Shown here one piece after another: positions 11,901 through 18,818 of a DNA stretch of 64,000 bases (positions within the stretch are counted from its first letter, which is position 1; the number at the start of each line of letters is the position of its first letter). The notes under the pieces were generated by a model, which saw only the letters and a program-made list of their open reading frames with translations, had not been told where the DNA came from and did no database searches. The stretch covers positions 760,194 to 824,193 of the forward strand of contig NKIY01000001.1 in NCBI GenBank assembly GCA_002256345.1, written 5' to 3'. This DNA is from Bradyrhizobiaceae bacterium PARB1 (GTDB lineage: Bacteria; Pseudomonadota; Alphaproteobacteria; Rhizobiales; Xanthobacteraceae). Position numbers and translations under genes: made by a program.

Positions 11901-14900
11901 GCAAGATCTGGGCGATCGCGCCGATGCTGGCACCGGGGACGATGTCGTCATCGATCCGCCTGGTGTCGGGGGCCGATCTCGCATCCGCCGATCTGCGCGG
12001 ACTTCGGACATCGGCCGCGCTGGCCGGCAGCGGCAACATGCTCCTCGACGACTATCACACGACAGTTCAGGACGGCGTTCCTACCTCCAACCAGATTCAC
12101 AGCGTCATCCGCACCGGCACAGGTGATCTCGAACTGCTCTCGGGCGGGAATGTCACGCAGAGATCGCTGTACGGCATCTACACGGCGGGAACGCAGGCCG
12201 CCGATGATGCTGGTTTTCCCGCCGTCCAGGCCGTGCTGCCCAATCTTCCCGCCGGCTATCCCGGGACGGGCAGTGCTGCCGCCAGCTATTTTCCCAACGG
12301 TGGCGGCGATCTTTTGGTCCGCGTCCAGGGCAACTTCGCCGGCTATTCCACGTCAACCCGCGGGGTGCAGACTGCCGCCGACTTGCTGCGGGCGCAGTGG
12401 CTGATGCTGCAGGGCGCGAACGAGCTCGGCCAGGCGGCCAGTTGGTCGATCAATTTTGGCAGATACATCCAGGACAATGCCGGCTTCCGGGTGGGCGGCG
12501 TGACCGGCTTCGGCGCCTTCGGCGGCGGCAACGTGTCCATCGCCATCGATCAGGGCGCCGGTGGCATGGTCGATCCCGGTTTCACTCGCCCGCCGATCAA
12601 TGCTCTCGTCGCCGGTATCGGCTCCAGCGGTGGCGTCACGGCCGACGGGAAGCTGCTGCAGACGGGCGGCGGAATGCTGGATGTCAGGGTTGGCGGCGCC
12701 ATCAACCGGCTCGACACAGGGGGCGTGCTCACGAATTTGCGCGGCGAGGTCAACATTGCCGCATCCAGCATCGGCGCAGTCTTGATCGACTACAATGCCA
12801 AACTTGCCGGCGATCCACGGGGCTACGATCCGTTTAGCGGCGATCTGTTGGGGAGGGTGATCGCGGGACCTATGCTTGTGCTCGGCGACGCCACGGCGAC
12901 GGTACGAACCCGCGGCGATCTGGTGATGGGCGACATCGTCGATCCCGGCATCCTCAAGAACTCGAGCGAAGGCGTCGGTGGGCAATGGATCGGACCGCAG
13001 GCTGGTACGTCAGTCGAAAGCTGGTTTTCGTTGTGGCGCCCCGGCACCGCCGCCGATCTGCTGTCGCTCGGTGGCAATGTCGAACTGGGATTCGGCACGC
13101 TTCCGCCGATCTTCCGGGCAACTGCTGCCAGCCGCAATATCTATCTCGGAGCCGGGACATCAGGCTCCAATCTCGTGCAGGCGCCATCGGCGGCGGCGCA
13201 ACTTGAGTTGCTGGCGCAGGGATCGATCGTCGGCGTCAATGCGAATGTCAGCATGTCGGCCGCCGATCCGACCTTGGCGCCCGATCCATTTCATCCGGCC
13301 TATGTCGTCTATGACGCGAACGGCTCCTTCTTCGCGTCCAATACGATTGGCGGGCGATTTGACCCGACCTATGACCGGTTTGCTTTCGCGCCGGATACAC
13401 CGACCACTGATCTTCATGCCGGTGACCGCGACCCGGTCCTGATACAAGCCCTCACTGGCGATATCATCGGTTTATCATTGAAGACGGCGAAGCGGCTTGA
13501 GATGTCGGCGGCCGGCGATATCGTCGGCCTTCTCCAGGGGCCCTCACTAACGACCTCGATCGCCATCCTCCACGCCAATGCGACGGATGTCTCGACCGTC
13601 ACGGCAGGCCGTTCGCTGATTTATCCCAGCTTCACCATCTCCGGCCCCGGGGCGCTGGCGATGACCGCGGGCAATGACATCTATCTCGGCGACAAAGGTT
13701 CGATCGTCAGCAGCGGGCCGGCCTTCGCTGCCGACAGACGTCCTGGCGCTTCGATCGCGCTCAGTGCTGGTGCGGGATCTGCCGGGCCAGACTATGCGGC
13801 GCTGCTGATCTATCTCGATCCAGCCAATCTGGCAGCGACCGGCATGCCGCTGGCCGATCAGGTTGGCAAGGTGGCCAAGACCTATCAGGCTGAACTGAGG
13901 ACGTGGCTCGCGACTCGTTACAGGTTCAGCGGGGCGAGCGGTGCCGACGACCGGGCTTATTTCGCGGGCCTGTCGCCGGTAGAGCAGCAGATCTTCTTGC
14001 GTCAGGTTTATTATGCCGAACTGACCGCCGGCGGCCGTGAATATAACGATGTCAGCAGTCCGCGTTACGGTTCCTATCTCCGCGGCCGCAATGCGATCGC
14101 CGCCTTGTTCCCGTCCGACCGCAGCTATGCCGGCAACATCACCATGTTCGGCGCGGCCGGTGTGCGCACCTTGTTTGGCGGCGACATCCAGATGCTGACA
14201 CCGGGCGGGCAAATTGTTGTCGGCGTCGAAGGTGAGGTGCCGCCGGCCAGCGCCGGCGTCGTCACCCAGGGGCAGGGCAACATCCAGATGTATTCGCAAG
14301 GCTCGATCCTGCTCGGCCTGTCGCGCATCATGACCACCTTCGGCGGAAATATCTTGGCGTGGTCGGCCGAAGGCGACATCAATGCCGGCCGAGGATCGAA
14401 GACCACGACCATCTACACCCCGCCGAAACGGGAATACGATATCTACGGCAACGTCACCTTGTCACCGGTGGTGCCGTCGTCCGGCGCCGGCATCGCGACG
14501 TTGAACCCGATTCCCGCCATCCTGCCGGGCGACATCGACCTGATCGCGCCGCGCGGAACGATCGATGCAGGCGAGGCGGGCATTCGCGTATCCGGCAATG
14601 TTAATCTTGCGGCGTTACAGATCGTCAATGCGGCGAACATCCGGGTGCAGGGCAGCAGTGCCGGGATTCCGACCGTACAGGCGCCCAGTATCAGCGCTGC
14701 TCTTTCGACCTCGAATGCAGCTGCGGCAACTCAGCAAACTGCGACGCCAAATCAGGGCAGCGGCAACGAACGACCGTCGGTGATTATCGTCGAAGTGCTG
14801 GGTTATGGCGGGGGTGATGGTGGATCGCCGGATCAGGATGAAAATCAGCGTCCACGCAAACCGCAGCGACAGACATATGACACGAATGGTGCAGTACAGG

Positions 14901-14971
14901 TTCTTGGGCATGGTGAGCTTACCAGCCAAGAGAAGGAGCCGCTGAGCGAAGATGAGCGGCGTAAGCTCTAA
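2909..14971 (+). CDS. Giant filamentous haemagglutinin-type exoprotein (TpsA)
   Basis: 4,020 residues from the ATG at 2909, chosen because AAAGGGA precedes it and an export signal follows directly (MSLRPLISRHSRRPQQ, then HHALLASVCAAALFSTGGEAVA). In-frame GTG 2801 and ATG 2849 lack such context. A Ser/Ala-rich linker precedes the TPS secretion domain (about residues 130-310), with ILNWTSFNVG and VYVINQSGIVFGG in the place of the canonical NPNGI motif. About 3,300 residues of irregular beta-helix repeats rich in Gly, Asp, Asn and Leu follow, with no RGD or toxin motif noticed. The final part (about 3615-3930) resembles the DUF3739 module at the end of rhizobial haemagglutinin-family proteins, before a Pro/Gln-rich tail. 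Inferred role: secreted adhesin or surface filament, exported by a TpsB transporter and regulated by the preceding signalling genes. Confidence 0.9.
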   Translation: MSLRPLISRHSRRPQQDLYGFRAHHALLASVCAAALFSTGGEAVARSMNGGSAGFASAPNVASDAATLAAQQAVTAARKTQDSLARAAKAIQDMQAVQATARAAAAVRQTSLTSPVAVPDGLGAGGLLPNVPAGWTGANAPNQSVDGAGQTQVGIRQTQAQAILNWTSFNVGARTTLTFDQQGSANWVALNRVNNATAPSQILGSIKADGQVYVINQSGIVFGGSSQVNVGSLIASTAGITNAQFLTNGIYSTQVGGEYQASFAGAGGAVVVEQGALIATHAPSSVTAGGGFVALLGTSVSNAGSLSLPKGQALLAAGDDFVLRPGFSPAANRISTTRGSEVVPLMRQGSSSGAVDNRGIIYGPQGDITLAGHSVLQDGVLISTTSVNQRGTIHLLNSSADATGSVTLTGNALTTIMPELYSRDTALNSQRDALIADSVVQNKARAEASNFTQFDNLSRLADRQDQSRIEIVSGGSVNFKSNALTMAQGGQVSVMASKRVDLEAGAIIDVSGAVGPALAMRNNTLMVNVQGYELRDSPLNRDSGALNNANIYLDIRDLVLVPAGTGGYASDRYYTRGGLLEVSGYLANTGHTIGEWTATGGNVTLSAPKVTAEKGAIVNLAGGAVSYAAGDIITSNVLGTDGRIYSVGNAPGDMRTLGLAGRFRREHNIQGRVNESLTEIWTTIFDRGSSIRHEQAYTIGRDGGVLNLLATTSDFAATLVADVIDDQRQIDARPKGIVDGYKATQTTAALAGRLSLADLDRFNWTTVQTGSVAFGLAGGQNDASVAHRLDAAALSSFNLGGLAVSSIAKLDVLAPLTLASGGILNLAGGDVTVGSDLTARGGSVTLNGLTMTVKQGVSIDTRGLSTNVLLDPNTDRSRFAFVNGGAISLTADNLILERGSRLDASAGGAIDFNRKTRGGDGGDVTLTGRNGLVLDGKLVSYGYGKGGKLSISTSTPITVGGMPLRNNGQLAADEAAPIDLALAEPLELLAGMKAPFALTVSISSVPNGRTIPADATIDTSRPVTIGPAGWTVPANAGGVYDTNGIYHPPGDVLLPGTVVTIYNQLGGYVIPPDSFVGGLPIVPRLVTVAAGEALPVNTTLAADSLIARGTVLGAAVSVHPVLVMEQSQFNAGFSSYSVKSQVGFSILPGTELSVTQPVFQFTADRFNAATGSDPHATFLPPLFIEDMVNGKLAQRGGADIVIGNPAERDQNAGALTSQGSVWLGAGAAITVDPGRSVGIGSTGQITIEGSVTARGGNITIVNNRRQEDITSTEPYLLSGRSVWIGDDARLDASGIAVTATDRRGRSYGMVTDGGKIVLGALNRRPGIENNLQGGNAFLVIRPGAVIDASGASAMIDVTSDGGMFGRTASDSRLVASDGGLIALSSQWGILIDGTLRATAGGAGASGGTLSLMLETPVIPVIQGYSTNPDVLPDVVKAGRVLTIAQTRMRSGLPGTVQAGALDPALVLGRARLGVDQVAEGGFGALSLWARGAIAFDGDISLTMSRSLTLQQGPLVNTIAGGRVSLNAPYIFLDGQTYQNDATFDTGQNEYHRFYDQIIPNVLPSYALAERLTVSGALVDIRNQVRSVYRDTEVTATGDLRFLAATAAAYRATAANKFTSALASQGNLTVTAAQVYPASGVLGVLGAGATEALDFSGNIRLSYGAPDFVLTIARNGDLPAVPYSLFGSLSLFADVIRQGGVLRAPMGGIAFGVPQGATLEQRPSRVELLPGSVTSVSASGLVMPYGGTVDGTNYTVDGAILPSINLQTGAVNDANGQPTGVTLGVSFHSRSVVSDSGSVIDLSGGGKLTGAAFVSGRGGSVDTLLTPLINSNPSYAYSASGNKVYALVPGVITAPVPGNSNLAWTGATLGIGQQITIPAGVAGLSAGTYTLLPANYALLPGAYRVEIGGSTTHMSGPMALGNGSYRLQAYQGIANTGIRDALPTDIIVTPGTAVRQLSQYNEQGFESFVRQQAGLFDTLRGMTEADAKFLRINLNSMAQDAANSGVVFAGKVDFTAGKGGLSGTFILNGRDGQDLVITGAGSSTTNDASLITVSAASIAAIDAPNLQIGAGIGYDGARNLTLERGVSLPGSNVFLTASNQITLEEGASINTLGRGFAGLDSSYGITFGPQRVNYATPAFLAVSNGDIRLNTPSGAGTAGIVLKQGSSLYAEGTVGFFADQGFATEGDINIGARRLELKVAALNIGSRETLATYAPQLPVGLNLTQDILGALLRGGGAAGAPAVQTLSLGANVMNFFGTVDLNTMDPVTGRSLISELVLTTPSIYGYGSAGETAHITTDTLIWNGLAVADPAHLNSSNPVFVSVTPGDRIAGLGNSGTFAVDARKIVFGYPSRSQPDNAVTVDRLMLGFGAVAFNASERVTANNNGTLSVYGSGPAIGASFDPKTYAGTGAVLSFNTPLMTADSGAIFGVYGNAVSVATTGAAAGTVSSLGGELSLTGDTLRIASSIVLPAGLISLAARGTASDLVIADGGRLDVAGHDIRLGGAQRRIWSGDIALSSLTGNVVIASGAVVDLSSDGSDAGSLNVKAGGALLLDGLLKGQGGGNGARDGAFALTSANAGGASLSDGFALLNRKLTASGFVYSRAFTFTSGDLAVGDDVRARHVSITTDGGSLTIAGRIDATGENTGSIRLAARDNLVVTTGGKLDARGTRLVRDSYGQVIDASNRNSVELTSLQGWVRLDAGSTIDTSSPDAVARGRVEINVRRVDEVGGDIKIDASGSLNLHGIASLAVNGFWTYSPTDANGTIVQDNTAQDAPAGAVGLAQIDAQNRVFYTNALANGDLQGRLAGLQAIGDAYHLRPGVEITSSAASGGKLTVLNDLDLSGYRYGPNANRDVLSPTYGAGEVMALSIRAAGDLTIKGSINDGFAPPKDSPDELGGFRDRPIAYGPPTITPAYTPPFDNYIPQDRYLTLGQGWTVSDSAGTYPDGGVWAAVNGVYDWYVVGQFLPAGTIIDFWNSDFAGWMVSEMVPASQTPPSILPQGKIWAIAPMLAPGTMSSSIRLVSGADLASADLRGLRTSAALAGSGNMLLDDYHTTVQDGVPTSNQIHSVIRTGTGDLELLSGGNVTQRSLYGIYTAGTQAADDAGFPAVQAVLPNLPAGYPGTGSAAASYFPNGGGDLLVRVQGNFAGYSTSTRGVQTAADLLRAQWLMLQGANELGQAASWSINFGRYIQDNAGFRVGGVTGFGAFGGGNVSIAIDQGAGGMVDPGFTRPPINALVAGIGSSGGVTADGKLLQTGGGMLDVRVGGAINRLDTGGVLTNLRGEVNIAASSIGAVLIDYNAKLAGDPRGYDPFSGDLLGRVIAGPMLVLGDATATVRTRGDLVMGDIVDPGILKNSSEGVGGQWIGPQAGTSVESWFSLWRPGTAADLLSLGGNVELGFGTLPPIFRATAASRNIYLGAGTSGSNLVQAPSAAAQLELLAQGSIVGVNANVSMSAADPTLAPDPFHPAYVVYDANGSFFASNTIGGRFDPTYDRFAFAPDTPTTDLHAGDRDPVLIQALTGDIIGLSLKTAKRLEMSAAGDIVGLLQGPSLTTSIAILHANATDVSTVTAGRSLIYPSFTISGPGALAMTAGNDIYLGDKGSIVSSGPAFAADRRPGASIALSAGAGSAGPDYAALLIYLDPANLAATGMPLADQVGKVAKTYQAELRTWLATRYRFSGASGADDRAYFAGLSPVEQQIFLRQVYYAELTAGGREYNDVSSPRYGSYLRGRNAIAALFPSDRSYAGNITMFGAAGVRTLFGGDIQMLTPGGQIVVGVEGEVPPASAGVVTQGQGNIQMYSQGSILLGLSRIMTTFGGNILAWSAEGDINAGRGSKTTTIYTPPKREYDIYGNVTLSPVVPSSGAGIATLNPIPAILPGDIDLIAPRGTIDAGEAGIRVSGNVNLAALQIVNAANIRVQGSSAGIPTVQAPSISAALSTSNAAAATQQTATPNQGSGNERPSVIIVEVLGYGGGDGGSPDQDENQRPRKPQRQTYDTNGAVQVLGHGELTSQEKEPLSEDERRKL

Positions 14972-15004
14972 CCTTTGCGATCAACGATAATCTACCTCAG
15001 AGAA

Positions 15005-15040
15005 GGGCGTGGCCGGAGTTATAGCGATATGGCCATGCCC
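15005..15040 (+). terminator. Possible transcription terminator hairpin
   Basis: GGGCGTGGCC at 15005-15014 pairs 9 of 10 with GGCCATGCCC at 15031-15040 across a 16-nt loop, 33 nt after the haemagglutinin stop codon. No T-run follows, so it is only a weak candidate. Confidence 0.3.
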
Positions 15041-15135
15041 ATGAACAGCAAGCGATATGGCCCCGGGGGCAACCATTCTCTTGTTCTCGCGTATCAAAAA
15101 TCCCGAACTTAATACTCACATTACAGGAGTCGACA

Positions 15136-15465
15136 ATGAGCCACTTTGCAATTCAGCAGTTCGGGTTCAATAAGCGGGAGATATTTATGCTACTGCAGGC
15201 ACTGAACGGAATTGCAATCTCCGTTGGAATGGTTCCTACAACTCGGTGGCTCTGTGAGCAGGTTTCTTCGGCGATGAATGAGAGCCATGCTGACTTTAAG
15301 GAGTTTGGAAAGGATCTCGCTACACAAGAGACTGATCCAGAAATTCCCTTCAGTTATCAGGATCTTCTCGAAAAACTCACGAAACTCGCCGATTGGCAGT
15401 CGATCGGGATTTACTACTATGCAAACGGATTCTTCGATGGGCGTAGCCTGTCGAATCATGCTTGA
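15136..15465 (+). CDS. Hypothetical protein, 109 aa
   Basis: A clear ribosome-binding site (ACAGGAG) stands 6 bases before the ATG. The product is soluble-looking with no signal peptide; it has a mixed N-terminus, an acidic middle (ESHADFKEFGKDLATQETDPEIP) and a Tyr-rich end (SIGIYYYANGFFDG). I do not recognise the family. It lies just after the giant exoprotein and converges with the DUF4209-like gene. Base composition is more AT-rich than the haemagglutinin gene, which hints that acquired DNA begins here. Confidence 0.6.
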   Translation: MSHFAIQQFGFNKREIFMLLQALNGIAISVGMVPTTRWLCEQVSSAMNESHADFKEFGKDLATQETDPEIPFSYQDLLEKLTKLADWQSIGIYYYANGFFDGRSLSNHA

Positions 15466-15522
15466 ATGAAAGCTGGTCTTATTTGTCTGTAAAGTGGCAG
15501 GAGTTTCGACCAAAAGCATGGT

Positions 15523-17430
15523 TCAAGCTGACGTGGGCGCCGCCGGTTCTTCGAACGGGAGGTGAAGCTCGTCGCGATAGGGGAATAGGGGAATCATGCA
15601 GAGGCGAAAAATCAACCAGCAGCCATAGATCGCATCGTGCCCATAAGGGTCGCCATCATGTAACAAACCGTGGGACAATGCGTGTCGGAGATGGGGGCCG
15701 GGTTTTCTAAGAAAAACATTTTCTATATCGGTTGTAATAGCATTGCCAAGTATAGCGTCTAATTCGCTTCTCATCTGCTCGAAGAGCGATGAAATCGTAC
15801 GATCCTGCTGCGTCTGTGTCGCGTCATCGAAAATTGTGACGTCGTGGCCACGAGCTCTCAAAAGATGACGTAGCGAGTTTTCTAGTAGCGGGGTCAAAAT
15901 ATAGAGCCCGCTAATAAAGTCGCCTTGAAAGAAACGCAAGAAGCCGTGGCTAAAGGTCCTAACAAGATCGTTTGGTACGAATGGGCTATGGCCGAGAAGA
16001 TGAGCGAATATTTCGCTTGATAAGAAATGGTCGCGCATGATCGATTGACGAGCAACTTCGACCTGCGCCGCAACGGTGATTTGCCGTCGAAGATTCTCAG
16101 CCTGCGCGATCTGGCTTTGGATTGCGGCCTCGTCTGCCTCATTGCCCAAACCCGCTCCCTGCGTGCGATACACCACCTTGCCTTCCCGATCGTGATGTGA
16201 CGCGCCGAAAAGAGAAGACAACGGATGCTCTCTAATTGATCGCGATGCTTCTTCAACGAGCTTGGTAGGATCGGGTGATTGACCGAGTGCGGCGAAGACG
16301 AATAATTTGTCACGAAGCTTCGGCCTCTCCATGGCCCTCTCGACCTCTCTCGCGATGTCCTCAAGATCAAGGGGATGCGAGAACGAAGCCATCTCTTCAG
16401 AGATACCTGTTTGAACTTCAATCAGCCGATGGCGTAGTTCCTTCCGTCTGTCTTTTTGCCCGGGAACACCGTGAAGTTCAGAAATTGCATCGGAAAGGAA
16501 AGATGAGGCCATCATCGCCATGGGTTGGCGTTCAGCCATAAGAACAAATTGTTCGGCAGCAGCCGTCTGCGCGCGGCACTTGCCCTCATCCAGCTTTGCA
16601 ATATGATAAGCACGAGCCGCAAGTCGCCAAAGATTGACCACATTATGCCCATCGGTATCTGCGGGAAGGCCTGCGATTAAGGCTTCGAGATACTTACCGA
16701 TCTCTTCCGCATCCGATACTCCAAAATCCAGGTCAAGTTCGCAAAACCAAAACGCTGGAATTGACATAGCTTGTTGAAGAGCCATTTCTCGTAGCTGAAC
16801 GACCAGCGCGCGAGCGGCTACCGCTTCTGATTTGCCCCATCCAATGGCTTTTCCGATCTGAAGAGCCCGGCGCAATAGATCGCGGGCATCGTGCTTCAGC
16901 GCTCCTTTGGCTTCGTCAAAACGAAACACAAGTGAACCGGAATCTACGCCCTCAACAATGTTAACGTAAGCAGCAACGGCGGCAGCCGCGAGCCTCCCTT
17001 TCTTGCGATCTAGAACCCAGCACAAGTCTGCGAGGCGAGCCTTTAGAGTTGGATTTTTCGCCGAATCCGCAAGGGCGGCCAGTACTGCCTCGGGCTCCCC
17101 GCGAAAATCTGCCGCAACAGCAGATCGGCGACCATCGGCGAATACCACCAAGGGGCCAAATGGCTCGTTTTTCTCGTTTGGCCTAAGCATCATTCCAGTG
17201 ACGGCGGAAAGTATGCTTGAAACGCGCGACGCTGGCGTTTCTTTGCTTTCATCAACAGCGGCACGAAAAAGATCGCTTAATTCACGAGAATCCGCGGTGG
17301 TCGATGCAGCAATTGGCGCTTCAAAATCAAGACCATCAAGGTCGGCGAGGGACGCGCGCAACCAGACGGGTAGCAAAACATCCTCCTGGTTCTCAGGGGG
17401 CTGCTCGAGGTTGTCGCACTCTTGATCCAT
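15523..17430 (-). CDS. DUF4209-like protein with HEPN-type R-x4-H motif
   Basis: 635 residues. The N-terminal two thirds look all-helical and match nothing I can name. The C-terminal 120 residues (LYILTPLLENSLRHLLRARG, then RKPGPHLRHALSHGLLHDGD) fit DUF4209, a short domain defined by an RN-x3-HG signature. Here it reads R-H-A-L-S-H-G around residue 585, which also satisfies the R-x4-6-H signature of HEPN ribonucleases. Its start lies 1 base after the stop of the upstream gene at 17432, so the two are surely co-transcribed. Inferred: an RNase or RNA-binding effector in a two-component module. HEPN proteins are common in phage defence and toxin systems, but no direct function is shown. Confidence 0.65.
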   Translation of the reverse strand: MDQECDNLEQPPENQEDVLLPVWLRASLADLDGLDFEAPIAASTTADSRELSDLFRAAVDESKETPASRVSSILSAVTGMMLRPNEKNEPFGPLVVFADGRRSAVAADFRGEPEAVLAALADSAKNPTLKARLADLCWVLDRKKGRLAAAAVAAYVNIVEGVDSGSLVFRFDEAKGALKHDARDLLRRALQIGKAIGWGKSEAVAARALVVQLREMALQQAMSIPAFWFCELDLDFGVSDAEEIGKYLEALIAGLPADTDGHNVVNLWRLAARAYHIAKLDEGKCRAQTAAAEQFVLMAERQPMAMMASSFLSDAISELHGVPGQKDRRKELRHRLIEVQTGISEEMASFSHPLDLEDIAREVERAMERPKLRDKLFVFAALGQSPDPTKLVEEASRSIREHPLSSLFGASHHDREGKVVYRTQGAGLGNEADEAAIQSQIAQAENLRRQITVAAQVEVARQSIMRDHFLSSEIFAHLLGHSPFVPNDLVRTFSHGFLRFFQGDFISGLYILTPLLENSLRHLLRARGHDVTIFDDATQTQQDRTISSLFEQMRSELDAILGNAITTDIENVFLRKPGPHLRHALSHGLLHDGDPYGHDAIYGCWLIFRLCMIPLFPYRDELHLPFEEPAAPTSA

Positions 17431-17431
17431 A

Positions 17432-18445
17432 CTAATTCCTCAACAATCCATCATGAATGTATTGCGGGTCGAACTCTTTGATCGCATCGAGAGGATTGAT
17501 GGGCGGCCCCCAAATTTCTCGCTGCTTATCGAAGGAAAGGTCCCAGAAATCTTCAAGACCCGCTCGGTTGGCAAAATGCGGCCATAAGGCAGGATCTAAG
17601 ATAATATGGCTAAGCGCGGTCCGGGCTATGTGCTCGATGATTGCCTCCTTCTTCGTTAGTGACAACCGCTTTTCTCGGTCAAATGGCTCCAATAGACGAT
17701 CTTCATTCAGATGTTCTACGGAACTCCGATCTTGGTAGATTTCGCCAACTATATCTTGGTTCCTATCGCCAACGAACAATCTTGTTCTACCTTTAAAATC
17801 GGAGGCGCCACGACCAGGCCGTGAAACGATAAGTCCGTCAACGCAACGAGCGTACTGATGCAGCCGGTGAAGTAAGTCCGCTTGGGTGCGCGTTTCTGCG
17901 TACAGATGGATCACGCGAAAGAGTCGCCAATGGCTGTCTCCATGCGCAGTTTGTCCCAATCGCTCCAATCCGGCAGCGATATCTGCCGCTTGTTGTAACC
18001 CGGCTCGCGTAAGCTCGGGATATGGCTTGAAAATTGAAGGTGCCGGCGAATCCAAATCTTGAACTTGACGCACACCGATCTCGCCTTCGACCCGTGCACC
18101 CGTAAGGACAACAGGCTTATGCGCAGGGGAAAACGTGCTCGTAAGCAACAGGCCTCTATAGAAACTCCAAATGCGCCGCTGCAGTATTTGGCTGTCCTGA
18201 TCAAGGACTTCAGGGTGCTTTGAGCGCATCTTGCTTACGATAAAGAAATCGCAGTTATCGACTTCTTCAGCCCGGATGGTGCCAAGCCAGTCGCGCCAAT
18301 GCTCTGGCATCTTGAAAGCTGCGCGTGGCAGTATTGAGAGTTCGGGTAGGATAGCTGGGTTTTCGATGAGGGCGGCGTTAAACTTAACGCTCAAGCCAAG
18401 AATTGCATATTTCTCGCCGTCTTCGACCCATACTGGACCATTCAT
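17432..18445 (-). CDS. Hypothetical protein with HEPN-like motif, partner of the DUF4209-like gene
   Basis: 337 residues from the ATG at 18445 (MNGPVWVEDGEKYAILGLS), which has AGGAT about 9 bases upstream. A longer in-frame start at 18535 would add 30 hydrophobic residues and is less likely. The N-terminal half reads as beta-rich; the C-terminal half is helical and carries IYQDRSSVEHLNE (about 236-248), an R-x4-H arrangement of the HEPN/Abi-like kind. Family unknown to me. The one-base spacing to the next gene and the AT-rich codon use shared by both point to a single acquired unit. Alternative: a regulator or adaptor whose R-x4-H is coincidental. Confidence 0.6.
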   Translation of the reverse strand: MNGPVWVEDGEKYAILGLSVKFNAALIENPAILPELSILPRAAFKMPEHWRDWLGTIRAEEVDNCDFFIVSKMRSKHPEVLDQDSQILQRRIWSFYRGLLLTSTFSPAHKPVVLTGARVEGEIGVRQVQDLDSPAPSIFKPYPELTRAGLQQAADIAAGLERLGQTAHGDSHWRLFRVIHLYAETRTQADLLHRLHQYARCVDGLIVSRPGRGASDFKGRTRLFVGDRNQDIVGEIYQDRSSVEHLNEDRLLEPFDREKRLSLTKKEAIIEHIARTALSHIILDPALWPHFANRAGLEDFWDLSFDKQREIWGPPINPLDAIKEFDPQYIHDGLLRN

Positions 18446-18818
18446 GTCGAGAGATCCTGTATAAATGTAGCGAAAAATAGCTATCAAAAGCGTGAGGCCG
18501 CCAGCACCGCAAGAACAATCAATAATGCAGCACAAACCGCAAAGATGCCTTCAGCATCTATTTTTAGACCCCAGAACGAGATTTGCAGTTTCGAACGTTT
18601 GGACATCGCGCAGTTCTCCATAAAAAATCAGAAAACTGCCTCGCGGGGACTTCTTCTTGTCCGTCGAATTTTTTACCGCGTCAACAAACAAACTCTCAAA
18701 GCGCAGACCATTCGTTTAACGGGCTTTGAAGCGCTTTTGAGGCCGGTTTGAAGGCCCGATTGAAGCGGTCATAAAATGTGGTTTCTACTGTCCACTCGTA
18801 CTCGACCGCGGTGATTCG
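18446..18818. other. 373-bp non-coding region between the two-gene unit and the XRE gene
   Basis: No gene is supported here. It must hold the promoter of the leftward two-gene unit. Its right part contains an array of short repeats (listed separately), and the rest is AT-rich without recognisable structure. Confidence 0.45.
18725..18768. repeat. Four 11-12-bp direct repeats (TTTGAAGCG type)
   Basis: TTTGAAGCGCT, TTTGAGGCCGG, TTTGAAGGCCCG and ATTGAAGCGG follow one another without gaps, so the shared TTGA(A/G)G core recurs every 11-12 bp, about one helical turn. The array lies downstream of the XRE gene and upstream of the two-gene HEPN-like unit, a suitable place for a regulator-binding array. 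Confidence 0.45.
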
